Shown: positions 10,073-18,401 of the stretch, piece after piece
How positions within the stretch are numbered: position 1 is the stretch's first letter
Layout of the letters: every line of letters begins with the position of its first letter
Assembly (NCBI RefSeq): GCF_900009265.2
Contig: NZ_LR734982.1
Coordinates: forward strand, 40,684-104,683
Direction: 5' to 3'
Length of the DNA: 64,000 nt
Source: Planktothrix paucivesiculata PCC 9631
GTDB lineage: Bacteria > Cyanobacteriota > Cyanobacteriia > Cyanobacteriales > Microcoleaceae
The notes under the pieces: generated by a model
The model's input: only the letters and a program-made list of their open reading frames with translations
Database searches by the model: none
Told to the model about the DNA's origin: nothing
Translations under genes and position numbers: made by a program

Positions 10073-10090
10073 GGAGGCCTATCACCGTTG
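10073..10090 (+). promoter_or_regulatory. Strong ribosome binding site for a TTG start
   Basis: GGAGG at 10073-10077 lies ten bases before TTG at 10088. It is the best Shine-Dalgarno match in this gap and fixes the start of the sulfotransferase-methyltransferase gene. Confidence 0.6.
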
Positions 10091-11674
10091 ATTCAACTAG
10101 CAAGGACAATCGATTCAAAACCGATCACCGCGCCCCAGTTTATCATTCTTGGGGTACAAAAGGGAGGAACTAATTCCCTCTATCAGTATCTATGTCAACA
10201 CCCTCAAATTGTAGCCGCAACCCAAAAGGAAATTCATTTTTTCACTCTCAATTATCAGCAAGGTTTAGAATGGTATCAATCCCAATTTTCCCCGGAAGCT
10301 GACGGAAAGCACTTGATTACAGGAGAAGGTTCTCCCTATTATTTATTTCATCCCTTAGTGCCACAACGAGTGTATGAATCTTTTCCTGATACTCGGTTTA
10401 TTGTATTATTGAGAAATCCCGTAGATCGGGCGATTTCCCATTATTATTGGGAGGTAAAACTGGGGCATGAATCTCTATCTTTAGAAGATGCGATCGCCCA
10501 AGAACCTGAACGGCTAGAAGGAGAATCAGAAAAAATAGGTGCAGATCCCACTTATTTTAGTTTTAACCATCAACATTATTCCTACCTTTCTAGGGGAATT
10601 TATATCGATCAACTGCAAAGATGGATGCAGTTCTTCCCCCGAGAACAATTCTTGATTCTCAAGAGTGAAGATTTATATTGGGATTCCGAAAAAGTAGTAA
10701 ATAAAGTTTTTAATTTTTTAGGACTACCCGATTATCAATTATTGAGTTATGATCAATATAATGCCAATAATTATCCCAATGTTAACCCCATTATTCGTCA
10801 GCAGTTAGAAACCTATTTTCAGCCTTACAATCAAAATTTGACGCAATTTTTAGGTCAAGATTGGAGTTGGGGAATCCCTGATCATCCTTCTCAATCCACT
10901 CCTGAATTACTAAATTTTTCGGAAAATACCCGTTCTCAATCTATCTTAAATTCGGTTAAAATCATGAAAAAAGTTGATTATGAATCCGCCTGGGATGATT
11001 ATGCTAAAAATTGGCAAAGTGTCAGATCTGACGAAGTTTATAGAGGAGATGAATGGATTGGGTTTGCTGCGGGTGCGGCGACTTCCTTGGCAGAATATGA
11101 AGCCCTAATTGAGAACCAATTTATTGCTCCTTATATTCAGAACCACCATCAGGTTTTAGAAATTGGTGTGGGCGGAGGAAAAACGGCCGCTTTGCTGCTG
11201 AAATATTGTGATCGCTTGGTCTGTGCCGATATTTCCAAAGAACTCCTAAATGCCACCAACAAACGTTTGGGAGATGAACGGGTTAGATATGTTAAATTAG
11301 ATGGTTTAACCTTAGATGAAATTGCGCCCCAATCTTTAGATGTTTGTTTTTGTTATGACACCTTAGTACATATTGAACCTCGAGATATTTTCAACTATTT
11401 AACTAGAATCCCCGCTTTATTAAAAGGCGATCGCCTCTGTATTTTTCATCATACCAATCTATTAAGTGAATTGGGCTGGCAAAAATTCTTACAGGATTGG
11501 GATAAAAACCTATTAGGAAACCGACATGGAACGGCTTTTTCCTTGATGACTGATACCATTATGGAAAAATTTTTAACCCATCTTAACTATAAAATTATCC
11601 GAAAAGATAATGAATCTGTACCTAGAGACTGTGTTTGGATTTGTGAAGCACCCGAAGTTATCAGTTATCAGTGA
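10088..11674 (+). CDS. Sulfotransferase-methyltransferase fusion protein
   Basis: The protein has 528 residues. The N-terminal half (about 15-275) is a sulfotransferase: FIILGVQKGGTNSLYQYL is the PAPS 5'-phosphosulfate loop, and FIVLLRNPVDRAISHYYW is the 3'-phosphate-binding region. The C-terminal half (about 295-525) is a SAM methyltransferase with motif I VLEIGVGGGKTAALLL near residue 357 and VCADISKELL after it. The order sulfotransferase then methyltransferase repeats the two ends of the giant protein upstream. The start is TTG, supported by GGAGG ten bases before it. The last codons (VISYQ and TGA) lie inside a tandem repeat array, so the C-terminus may have been set by the repeat. Confidence 0.85.
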   Translation: MIQLARTIDSKPITAPQFIILGVQKGGTNSLYQYLCQHPQIVAATQKEIHFFTLNYQQGLEWYQSQFSPEADGKHLITGEGSPYYLFHPLVPQRVYESFPDTRFIVLLRNPVDRAISHYYWEVKLGHESLSLEDAIAQEPERLEGESEKIGADPTYFSFNHQHYSYLSRGIYIDQLQRWMQFFPREQFLILKSEDLYWDSEKVVNKVFNFLGLPDYQLLSYDQYNANNYPNVNPIIRQQLETYFQPYNQNLTQFLGQDWSWGIPDHPSQSTPELLNFSENTRSQSILNSVKIMKKVDYESAWDDYAKNWQSVRSDEVYRGDEWIGFAAGAATSLAEYEALIENQFIAPYIQNHHQVLEIGVGGGKTAALLLKYCDRLVCADISKELLNATNKRLGDERVRYVKLDGLTLDEIAPQSLDVCFCYDTLVHIEPRDIFNYLTRIPALLKGDRLCIFHHTNLLSELGWQKFLQDWDKNLLGNRHGTAFSLMTDTIMEKFLTHLNYKIIRKDNESVPRDCVWICEAPEVISYQ

Positions 11675-11797
11675 TCAGTCATCAGTCATCAGTTATCAGT
11701 GATCAGTCATCAGTCATCAGTTTAAGAGTTATCAGTTACCAGTTATCAGTTTAAGAGGTAACATTCCCTGTTCCCTGTTCCCTATTCCCTGTTCCCT
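11656..11797 (+). repeat. Repeat array 3 (TCAGTTA/TCAGTCA units, then TTCCCTG)
   Basis: Degenerate heptads of the CAGTTAT / CAGTCAT type occur here, including a directly repeated block of about 28 bp. The array ends with TTCCCTG units just before the next gene. It supplies the stop codon of the upstream gene. Confidence 0.85.
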
Positions 11798-11807
11798 TCG
11801 TTTTCCC

Positions 11808-13070
11808 ATGAAAGCATTATTTTTACACCCTAACTTTCCAGCCCAATATCGCCATATTATTAGCACATTAGGTGCAGATCCCAATAATCAAATTGTATTT
11901 GGCACAAAAAACGAACGTCCCGAGTGGAGTATTCCCGGAGTTGAAAAAGCCCTGTTTAGTCCCAGTCGAGAAGCGAGTGCAGACACCCATCAATATGTTA
12001 GGGGTTTAGAAAGTGCAGTATTACAGGGACAAGCGGTCTTTAGAATGGCCGAACAACTCAAAGCCAAAGGTTTTGTCCCCGATGTAATTTGCGGTCATTC
12101 CGGCTGGGGGCCCACTTTATTTGTCAAAGAAGCCTTTCCTAATATCCCATTATTATGTTATTTCGAGTGGTTCTATCATGCCGAAGGTTCCGATGCTGAC
12201 TTCGATCCGGCCGATCCCCTAAGCATCGATGATAAAGCCCGAATTCGGGTGAAAAATACCCCAATTTTAATTGATTTATATTCCTGTGATTGGGGACTTT
12301 CACCCACCCATTGGCAACAATCCCAATTTCCCCCGGAACTCCGAGAAAAAATTTCTGTCCTACACGACGGAGTAGATACCAGCTATTTTAAACCGAATCC
12401 CGGGGCTAAATTAGTTTTACCCAACTTGGATTTATCCGGTGTAGAGGAACTGGTAACTTATGTGGGGCGGGGAATGGAACCCTATCGGGGCTTTCCTGAA
12501 TTCATAGAAGCCGTGGCCTATATTCAGGAACGTAGACCCAAATGCCATGTTGTAGTTGTGGGATCGGAACGAGTTTGTTATGGTAAACCTTTACCCAACG
12601 GCATGAGCTATAAGGACTATATGCTCAAGAAAGTCCCCTTGGATCTTTCGCGCATTCATTTCGTTGGGCCCCTGGCCTACGGCCAATATCTGCAAGTGAT
12701 TCAGGCTTCAGATGTTCATATTTATTTAACCCGGCCTTTTGTTCTATCCTGGTCAATGATTGAATCCATGTCAACCGGTTGTTTAGTCCTGGGTTCCGAT
12801 ACCGCTCCCGTGCGGGAAGTGATTCAAGATGGGGTAAACGGCTTACTGGTGGATTTTTTCTCTCCTAAACAGATTGCGGATCGAGTCGATGAAGTCTTGG
12901 ATCATCCTGATCGGATGGCTCAGTTGCGAGTTAAAGCGCGGGAAACGGCGTTAGAACGTTATGATCTGAGCAAACTTCTATCAAAACATCTGCAACTGAT
13001 TACCCAAGTCGCTAATCGTTCTCTGCCCGCCACCGTTGGCCGGGTTGAGTCGGGGATGGTTTTGCGATAG
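11808..13070 (+). CDS. GT4-family glycosyltransferase
   Basis: This 420-residue GT-B enzyme begins MKALFLHPNFPAQYRHI. The N-terminal half resembles the Glyco_trans_4_3 domain, with PDVICGHSGWGPTLFVKEAFP near residue 90. The C-terminal half is a Glycos_transf_1 domain: TYVGRGMEPYRGFPEFIEA near 220, and SWSMIESMSTGCLVLGSDTAPVREV near 315, which has the E-x7-E-like nucleotide-sugar site of the family. No signal peptide or membrane span is visible, so it probably works at the cytoplasmic face. The gene starts ten bases after a repeat array. Its sugar donor and acceptor are not readable. Confidence 0.85.
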   Translation: MKALFLHPNFPAQYRHIISTLGADPNNQIVFGTKNERPEWSIPGVEKALFSPSREASADTHQYVRGLESAVLQGQAVFRMAEQLKAKGFVPDVICGHSGWGPTLFVKEAFPNIPLLCYFEWFYHAEGSDADFDPADPLSIDDKARIRVKNTPILIDLYSCDWGLSPTHWQQSQFPPELREKISVLHDGVDTSYFKPNPGAKLVLPNLDLSGVEELVTYVGRGMEPYRGFPEFIEAVAYIQERRPKCHVVVVGSERVCYGKPLPNGMSYKDYMLKKVPLDLSRIHFVGPLAYGQYLQVIQASDVHIYLTRPFVLSWSMIESMSTGCLVLGSDTAPVREVIQDGVNGLLVDFFSPKQIADRVDEVLDHPDRMAQLRVKARETALERYDLSKLLSKHLQLITQVANRSLPATVGRVESGMVLR

Positions 13071-13443
13071 AACGGGAACTTGATCGGAGTTCCGTTCGTC
13101 TATAGAGAAGATATTCTGATTAGAAGATAAGGTCGGGTTAATGAGGAACATTGTTGTCTATAAACCCGTCTGACGGAGGTAAGCAAGTTAAGATAAAGTG
13201 CCTTTTATGAGTTAAGAGTGATGGCTCCAAGACAAATTAAGGATGAAAATTTTCAATAAATAATTGATAATAAAATCCAGCCATCGAAACCGCCATATCT
13301 ATCAAGTAGACAAGAATGATCACAAAGGACTAGACTTGCTGGAGATAAACAGGTTAAACTACTGCCGAACAAGTTATGGTGTTTTAAGCAGTGTCTGTCA
13401 TCCCAACAGAGCTAATGACATTATTGCAGAGGAGTGAAATCAA
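13071..13443 (+). other. Intergenic leader of the RTX gene
   Basis: No gene is recognised in these 373 bases. AGAGGAG at 13428-13434 is a good ribosome binding site nine bases before the RTX ATG. The length suggests an own promoter and a long leader, but no promoter boxes can be assigned with confidence. Confidence 0.5.
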
Positions 13444-15441
13444 ATGGTAACAGCTTTAGGCGTAGGGCCACAATTTTACGATCAGGATGTGGGCTTCGCC
13501 CCTAAACCCGACACTATTCTGGGTGAAGGAGGAAATGACACGATCTTTTCTTCTACCCTGGGTGGAAGTCTGATCGACGGTGGCACTGATAATGACATTC
13601 TGCAATCGCGAGGCCCCGGCGACACAATTATCGGTAACGCAGGCAATGATTCCATTCGGTCTCAACAGCTTCGCACCCTTCTGCTCGGTAATCAAGGTCG
13701 GGACACCCTCTCGGCAGATTTAACCGCCAGCTTATATGGCGGGGTAGACCGAGATTTTCTTATAGGTCAGTCTGCTAATAACTACCTCTTTGGCAACAAG
13801 GAAGAAGATACCCTGCTTGGCGGTATTCAGGGTGGAGATTTCCTCTATGGAGGTGCATCGGATGACCTCCTAGGATTTGTGGGTACCAACGGTCAAAGTA
13901 ACCTCACGGGAGTTGCGGTGAGTGGAGCCGTCGGTGGCCTGAACCAAGGGAACAACTATGTCTCTGGGGATAAAGGCAGAGATAGTATTGTTGGGATTAA
14001 CAATGGAGATACCCTGCTTGGGGGTGACGATAACGACTCCATCACTGGTGTAGGTAGTCTGAACTTCCTAGATGGTGGTAGTGGGAATGACACCGTAAGA
14101 ATCCAAAACCCTCTCTCAACCCAACAATTCTCAACGAGTTTGGCTACTGTTGGCGTAAGCCAAACGACCCTACTGGGTGGAGCCGGTGATGATTCTCTCT
14201 ACGGTGGTGTAGGTCGCTTTGGAGAAGGCCAGAACTACTTTGAGGGTGGAGATGGCAACGATACAATTCGAGGCTTTGCGCTTCAAGACGCCCTGTATGG
14301 TGGTGAAGGCAATGACTTGATCGTCACAGCCAATCCCAATGTTCTAACCATTCAAGGTAGCACCACTCAACCCGGCTTTACAGGTGAAAACACCCTGTAT
14401 GGTGGTGGTGGTAATGATACCTTACTCGCTGCCTTCAGCACCGATTACCTCTATGGTGATGCTGGGAATGACAGCCTCAGTGGAAAATTCTCTCTCTTAG
14501 AGGGCGGGGATGGAAATGATACCCTCTATGGAGGAGACTGGACATTACAACTTCCCGGAGTAACCGATAGAGTACCTACTGTTACCCTATCCGGTGGTGC
14601 TGGTAACGACTATCTCCACGGTGCTTTCGGGTCAGTTGCTAACCTTTATAATGGTGGTCTTGGTGATGACACGATTGTCTTTACCACAACCAACGATAGC
14701 CTCTTGGGTGAAGGTTCCGTCGAAGGGAACGACAAGATTTCCTTCGTGGGTGGTTTGGCTGCTGGAGCTACCGGAGTCAGCTTTGTCTTATTCGATACCC
14801 TCGGCAACAACACCATTTCCGGTAGTGATGGCAACGACAGCATCGTTACAGGTAGTGGCACTGACTTCCTGCAAGGGGGTAGTGTGGCGACTCCTGCCGG
14901 ACTAGCCGTTGGTTTCGGAGATGACACCCTAGTTGCGGGTGGTGGTAATGACTATCTGTTTGGCGGTTCAGGCAGTGATGTCCTGTTCGGTGAAGCGGGT
15001 AACGATACCCTGCAAGGTGGTACTGAACGAGATACATTAGTCGGCGGTGAAGGTTCTGATGTCTTCCTGTATCAGTTCAAATCCGATCTTAGCGGTACTG
15101 TTGCTGACATCATTACTGACTTCAACCCAGGTGAAGATAAACTATTCTTCTCCCGTGGGCCTGGGGGCTTTGCCTTTGAATTGCGTCCAGGCGTCCCAAC
15201 TACTGAAATTTCCTTCGAGCAATTTATTGTTCTCGATAAGAACAGTTACAATGGCGGTGGTGCAAATACTCAAGCACCAACGACTGTTGGCCCTGTATTA
15301 GTGTACGAGAAAGCTAGTGGAGTCTTATGGTATGACTCCGATGGTGGTGGCTCTAACCCAGCCGATATCGTTGCATTCATGGCACGACCCGACAATACAA
15401 TTCCAACTCTAACCCGAACTGATATTGTGATCGTTCTCTAG
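13444..15441 (+). CDS. RTX / hemolysin-type calcium-binding repeat protein
   Basis: The 665-residue protein is made almost entirely of glycine-aspartate nonapeptides such as GGDGNDTIR, GGSGNDTVR and GGAGDDSLY; about 25 were counted by eye across residues 20-545. They fold into calcium-loaded beta-rolls once outside the cell. The last 120 residues carry VADIITDFNPGEDKLFF, typical of the region before an uncleaved C-terminal type I secretion signal. There is no Sec signal peptide and no recognisable toxin, protease or lipase domain, so a surface-layer or sheath role is more likely than a toxin. The likely exporter is the ABC/HlyD pair at 22-27 kb. Two strong terminators follow. Confidence 0.9.
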   Translation: MVTALGVGPQFYDQDVGFAPKPDTILGEGGNDTIFSSTLGGSLIDGGTDNDILQSRGPGDTIIGNAGNDSIRSQQLRTLLLGNQGRDTLSADLTASLYGGVDRDFLIGQSANNYLFGNKEEDTLLGGIQGGDFLYGGASDDLLGFVGTNGQSNLTGVAVSGAVGGLNQGNNYVSGDKGRDSIVGINNGDTLLGGDDNDSITGVGSLNFLDGGSGNDTVRIQNPLSTQQFSTSLATVGVSQTTLLGGAGDDSLYGGVGRFGEGQNYFEGGDGNDTIRGFALQDALYGGEGNDLIVTANPNVLTIQGSTTQPGFTGENTLYGGGGNDTLLAAFSTDYLYGDAGNDSLSGKFSLLEGGDGNDTLYGGDWTLQLPGVTDRVPTVTLSGGAGNDYLHGAFGSVANLYNGGLGDDTIVFTTTNDSLLGEGSVEGNDKISFVGGLAAGATGVSFVLFDTLGNNTISGSDGNDSIVTGSGTDFLQGGSVATPAGLAVGFGDDTLVAGGGNDYLFGGSGSDVLFGEAGNDTLQGGTERDTLVGGEGSDVFLYQFKSDLSGTVADIITDFNPGEDKLFFSRGPGGFAFELRPGVPTTEISFEQFIVLDKNSYNGGGANTQAPTTVGPVLVYEKASGVLWYDSDGGGSNPADIVAFMARPDNTIPTLTRTDIVIVL

Positions 15442-15458
15442 GTTGAGTTAACACCAGG

Positions 15459-15482
15459 AGGAGAAATATTTCTCCTTTTTTG
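15459..15482 (+). terminator. Rho-independent terminator of the RTX gene
   Basis: A perfect self-complementary stem (arms AGGAGAAAT and ATTTCTCCT) is followed by six T. It starts 18 bases after the RTX stop codon. Confidence 0.85.
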
Positions 15483-15507
15483 GGATTTCAATAGGTTCAA
15501 ATATAAC

Positions 15508-15542
15508 AAAAAGACCGGGAAATCATTTCTCGGTCTTTTTTT
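15508..15542. terminator. Second, bidirectional terminator
   Basis: The arms AAAAAGACCG and CGGTCTTTTT extend through a G-T pair into GAAAT/ATTTC around a three-base loop. The A-tract and T-tract on opposite sides allow termination in both directions. It separates the RTX gene from the convergent gene ending at 15580. Confidence 0.8.
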
Positions 15543-15579
15543 CTATAGCACTACGCACTAAGAAACAAAGACTAATGAC

Positions 15580-16491
15580 CTATACATTGAAATCCGTTTC
15601 TTCCTGTTCCCTGTTCCCTGTTCCCTGTTCCCTCCCATACTTAACTTGTCGCCCAATCAAATTAATAAAACCCGAACCAAAATGCTGAATTTCTAAAAAA
15701 TTAGCATGGGAAGCCGTAGGTTTATAAATTTTAAATGTTTTCATAATTCCTAAAGTTGCGGCACTTTCTAATGGCCCAATAAAACCACAATCTCGATCTA
15801 AAAAATAAGGTTGCTTTGCCCAATATTCCATCTGTTCAGCATTCAAAAAGAAACAACCGGAATGGGGATTTAAAGGGCGTTTAAATGAAACCGCCTGTTC
15901 CATCACTTTCCCAATAAATTGGGGTTGATCTTGAATATTTTGAAAATTAGCTGTGATATGGGGTAAAAGATCTCCATCAATATAGGCTTTAATTGCTTTG
16001 CTATGGGGAGAAACTTCATAACGGTTGGGTTGCAATAGACAACTATTTCCGGCGTGACGATTAAACCAATTTAACTTCGTAAATAACCAAGGATCACGCA
16101 AAATCAAATCATCTTCTAAATAACAATAATAATCATATTGACCCAAATATTCTCGCAAAACTTGATGACATTGAAATCCCAATAACATCGGTTCTACCTG
16201 GGTAGGATAATGTTTACAAAACCATGAAGGCAAGGGAATTTGTGCCAGTAAATGATAATCTTGAGTGGTGCAAATCACAATATCAACTTGATAATTGTGT
16301 TCCTGATTCACAGGAATTGTCTGACATTGAGCAATATCAATCATGCACTGGGACTGACTATACAGTTCCCGCAAAGCAGTTAAAGCAAAGATTAGAGCAC
16401 TAATTCTAGGGCGTGGATCTTTACCTAAAGAGGCGTGCTTCCCATCTCCATCCGGGTTAAAAAAGTGAGGAATCGTAAATAAAATACGCAT
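15580..16491 (-). CDS. Putative glycosyltransferase (GT-A like), uncharacterised
   Basis: This 303-residue protein begins MRILFTIPHFFNPDG. The centre has YYCYLEDDLILRDPWLFTKL, whose DD motif after a hydrophobic strand is typical of metal-binding GT-A glycosyltransferases. Later, NPHSGCFFLNAEQMEYW fits an acceptor-side loop. No membrane segment is seen. The last residues (about 285-296) are encoded by a TTCCCTG array on the opposite strand, giving the low-complexity tail REQGTGNREQ. This tail is probably not part of the enzyme fold. The gene is divergent from nothing nearby and lies 99 bases downstream of the 567-residue gene on the same strand, so the two may be co-transcribed. Confidence 0.65.
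   Translation of the reverse strand: MRILFTIPHFFNPDGDGKHASLGKDPRPRISALIFALTALRELYSQSQCMIDIAQCQTIPVNQEHNYQVDIVICTTQDYHLLAQIPLPSWFCKHYPTQVEPMLLGFQCHQVLREYLGQYDYYCYLEDDLILRDPWLFTKLNWFNRHAGNSCLLQPNRYEVSPHSKAIKAYIDGDLLPHITANFQNIQDQPQFIGKVMEQAVSFKRPLNPHSGCFFLNAEQMEYWAKQPYFLDRDCGFIGPLESAATLGIMKTFKIYKPTASHANFLEIQHFGSGFINLIGRQVKYGREQGTGNREQEETDFNV
15601..15634 (+). repeat. Heptanucleotide array 4 (TTCCCTG) within a coding 3' end
   Basis: About four to five TTCCCTG units lie inside the 3' end of the minus-strand gene 15580-16491. Seven-base units are read in all three frames, giving REQGTGN-type peptides. Confidence 0.9.
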
Positions 16492-16590
16492 AATTTATAA
16501 CTGAACCTTTTAACATTAATTGTTTAATATTCTGTAGCACAAATTAGAAGAAATTAAAGGCAATGGCAATATAATTCGTGCAATCCGTGA

Positions 16591-18294
16591 TCATAATTCT
16601 GGAACTCGTTGACGCAATTCTTGATTTAAACTGGGTAAATTATCTCGCATTTTTAAATACCATTCTCGTCGCTGTTGATAATGTTGGCATAGTAAACGAT
16701 TACTTTTTACCCAAAGATAGGCATTATTAGCAATTTTTTGCCTCAGAGTGTTATTAATAATTAATTCATTCAAATACATTTCAAACTGTTGAATATTTCG
16801 ATAAATTAAACCTGTTTCTTCATGAATTACCGATTGTTCATAGACCGTTGGACTAGCTAAAACCGCAACCCCATGACCCGCACATTCTAAAAACTTTAAA
16901 TCCGATTTCATCAAATTAACGGGTGTGGGGGTTAACGGTAACAAACCAATATCACAGGTTTGCAGAATCTGATGATATCTATCATAACTGCAAAAGGGTT
17001 CAAATTCTTTATCAGATATTGCCAAATTCTCAAAAAAACGTCGATCATGAATGACCTTAACCTTAACTAAACTTTGATGACGAATTAAAACCCTGTTTAA
17101 GGTTTCCATAATAGGTTGCCAATCCTGTTCCCGATTTAATGCACCAAAAAATAAAGTAACTTTTGGATTGGCATAAATTCGAGGGGGAGGTAAAATCAAT
17201 AAATGATTTTTAAAGATAGCAACATGAGGATTAAATTGTTGTAAAAATTTCTTTAAAGGGTCTGTTGAAGTTTGCACACCATGACATCCACGATAGCTGA
17301 GATAACGATTGTCTGCATACTCCCTCCTTCTTAACGGATTATCGTCAATTTCAGCAATAATTAGATAATCCTGTTTTAACAAATTTCTTAATATTTCTAA
17401 GTGATGATCATAGGATAGAATTGTCCTTTGCCAAATAAAAACTTTTTCTTCTTCCGGTAAAATAGAACCATTTGGAATTGATTTAGAGGCTGAAAGCGTG
17501 CGCGTTCCCGGTATTGTTGCACTCAATTGATCGGGTTCCAATACCCGGAGGCGATCGCACCCTGTAGGAGCCATAATTGCCGTTTGAATCAACAAACGAC
17601 GGGGAGGTTGTAATGATTTAATTGCACGGACAATATAAAATTCGGCGGCGGTTTGAGTCGCAAAACGATTGGGATCTAAACCCAAAGTATTCCTAAGAGG
17701 TTCTACTAATTCCAGAAAATTTTGAAACTGATCATCTTTTTTTCCGCGAGTTTGAATTTCATAAATATATAATCCCGCTTCCCAAAATAGTTTTTGAATC
17801 TTTTCTAAAGTAAATCCTTGATAATCAGTATTTTCTGCAACCTCATTTTCTGATTTTCCTTGTAATAAATTAATAATATTTTGCCAATACTGACTATTAG
17901 GAATATAAGCTAAAACCTGACCTTGATCTTTTAACCATCGGATGTGATATTGTAGAACCTTGAGCGGATTTCTAGTTTGGGGTAAAATCCGCTCATAAAT
18001 TAAACAATCTACGGTTTTTTCTTCTAGTTCTAACCGAATTGTTTCTAATTGATCAATTGAACTCAGAGTAATCTGATCTAAATCCTGAGTTATTTCTGAA
18101 CTTAACTCAGAATCAATTAAAATTCCCCAATAAAAACTTTGAGGATTAATTCGTTTATAATAATAACTTGTACTTCGGTTTAGACAACCGACATCTATCA
18201 GGACTTGAGCATTAGGAGGTAAAAAATTCAATAATTCCGAGGGTTTCTGATTAAAATGATCATCACTGACCTGATCTGTACTATCTCTATTCAT
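16591..18294 (-). CDS. Methyltransferase-like plus GT4-like two-domain protein
   Basis: The protein has 567 residues. The N-terminal part (about 20-190) resembles a SAM methyltransferase fold: FLPPNAQVLIDVGC looks like motif I, but with GCLNRSTS in place of the usual GxGxG, so activity is doubtful. The C-terminal part (about 230-545) resembles a GT4 glycosyltransferase: VTLFFGALNREQDWQPIMETL, then LQTCDIGLLPLTPTPVNLMKSDLKFLECAGHGVAVLAS. The DLKFLECAGHG motif matches the nucleotide-sugar-binding region. The gene is divergent from the double GT2 gene at 18402. A role in polysaccharide assembly is inferred from the motifs and position. Confidence 0.7.
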   Translation of the reverse strand: MNRDSTDQVSDDHFNQKPSELLNFLPPNAQVLIDVGCLNRSTSYYYKRINPQSFYWGILIDSELSSEITQDLDQITLSSIDQLETIRLELEEKTVDCLIYERILPQTRNPLKVLQYHIRWLKDQGQVLAYIPNSQYWQNIINLLQGKSENEVAENTDYQGFTLEKIQKLFWEAGLYIYEIQTRGKKDDQFQNFLELVEPLRNTLGLDPNRFATQTAAEFYIVRAIKSLQPPRRLLIQTAIMAPTGCDRLRVLEPDQLSATIPGTRTLSASKSIPNGSILPEEEKVFIWQRTILSYDHHLEILRNLLKQDYLIIAEIDDNPLRRREYADNRYLSYRGCHGVQTSTDPLKKFLQQFNPHVAIFKNHLLILPPPRIYANPKVTLFFGALNREQDWQPIMETLNRVLIRHQSLVKVKVIHDRRFFENLAISDKEFEPFCSYDRYHQILQTCDIGLLPLTPTPVNLMKSDLKFLECAGHGVAVLASPTVYEQSVIHEETGLIYRNIQQFEMYLNELIINNTLRQKIANNAYLWVKSNRLLCQHYQQRREWYLKMRDNLPSLNQELRQRVPEL

Positions 18295-18401
18295 AACCTT
18301 AAGTAAAATTAGAGCTATGTTATAAATAACAGGTTTTAGGTCACCCTGGCAAGTTGATTTTTAAATTAAAAATTTTTCAGACGATTTTCACCTTAAACTT
18401 T

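Noticed and set aside
11656-11797. Possible CRISPR array
   Set aside because: The units are seven bases with no spacers of constant length, and no cas gene is nearby.
14594-15301. Open frames inside the RTX gene on both strands
   Set aside because: They arise from the repetitive glycine-aspartate codons of the RTX gene; none has a ribosome binding site or recognisable domain.
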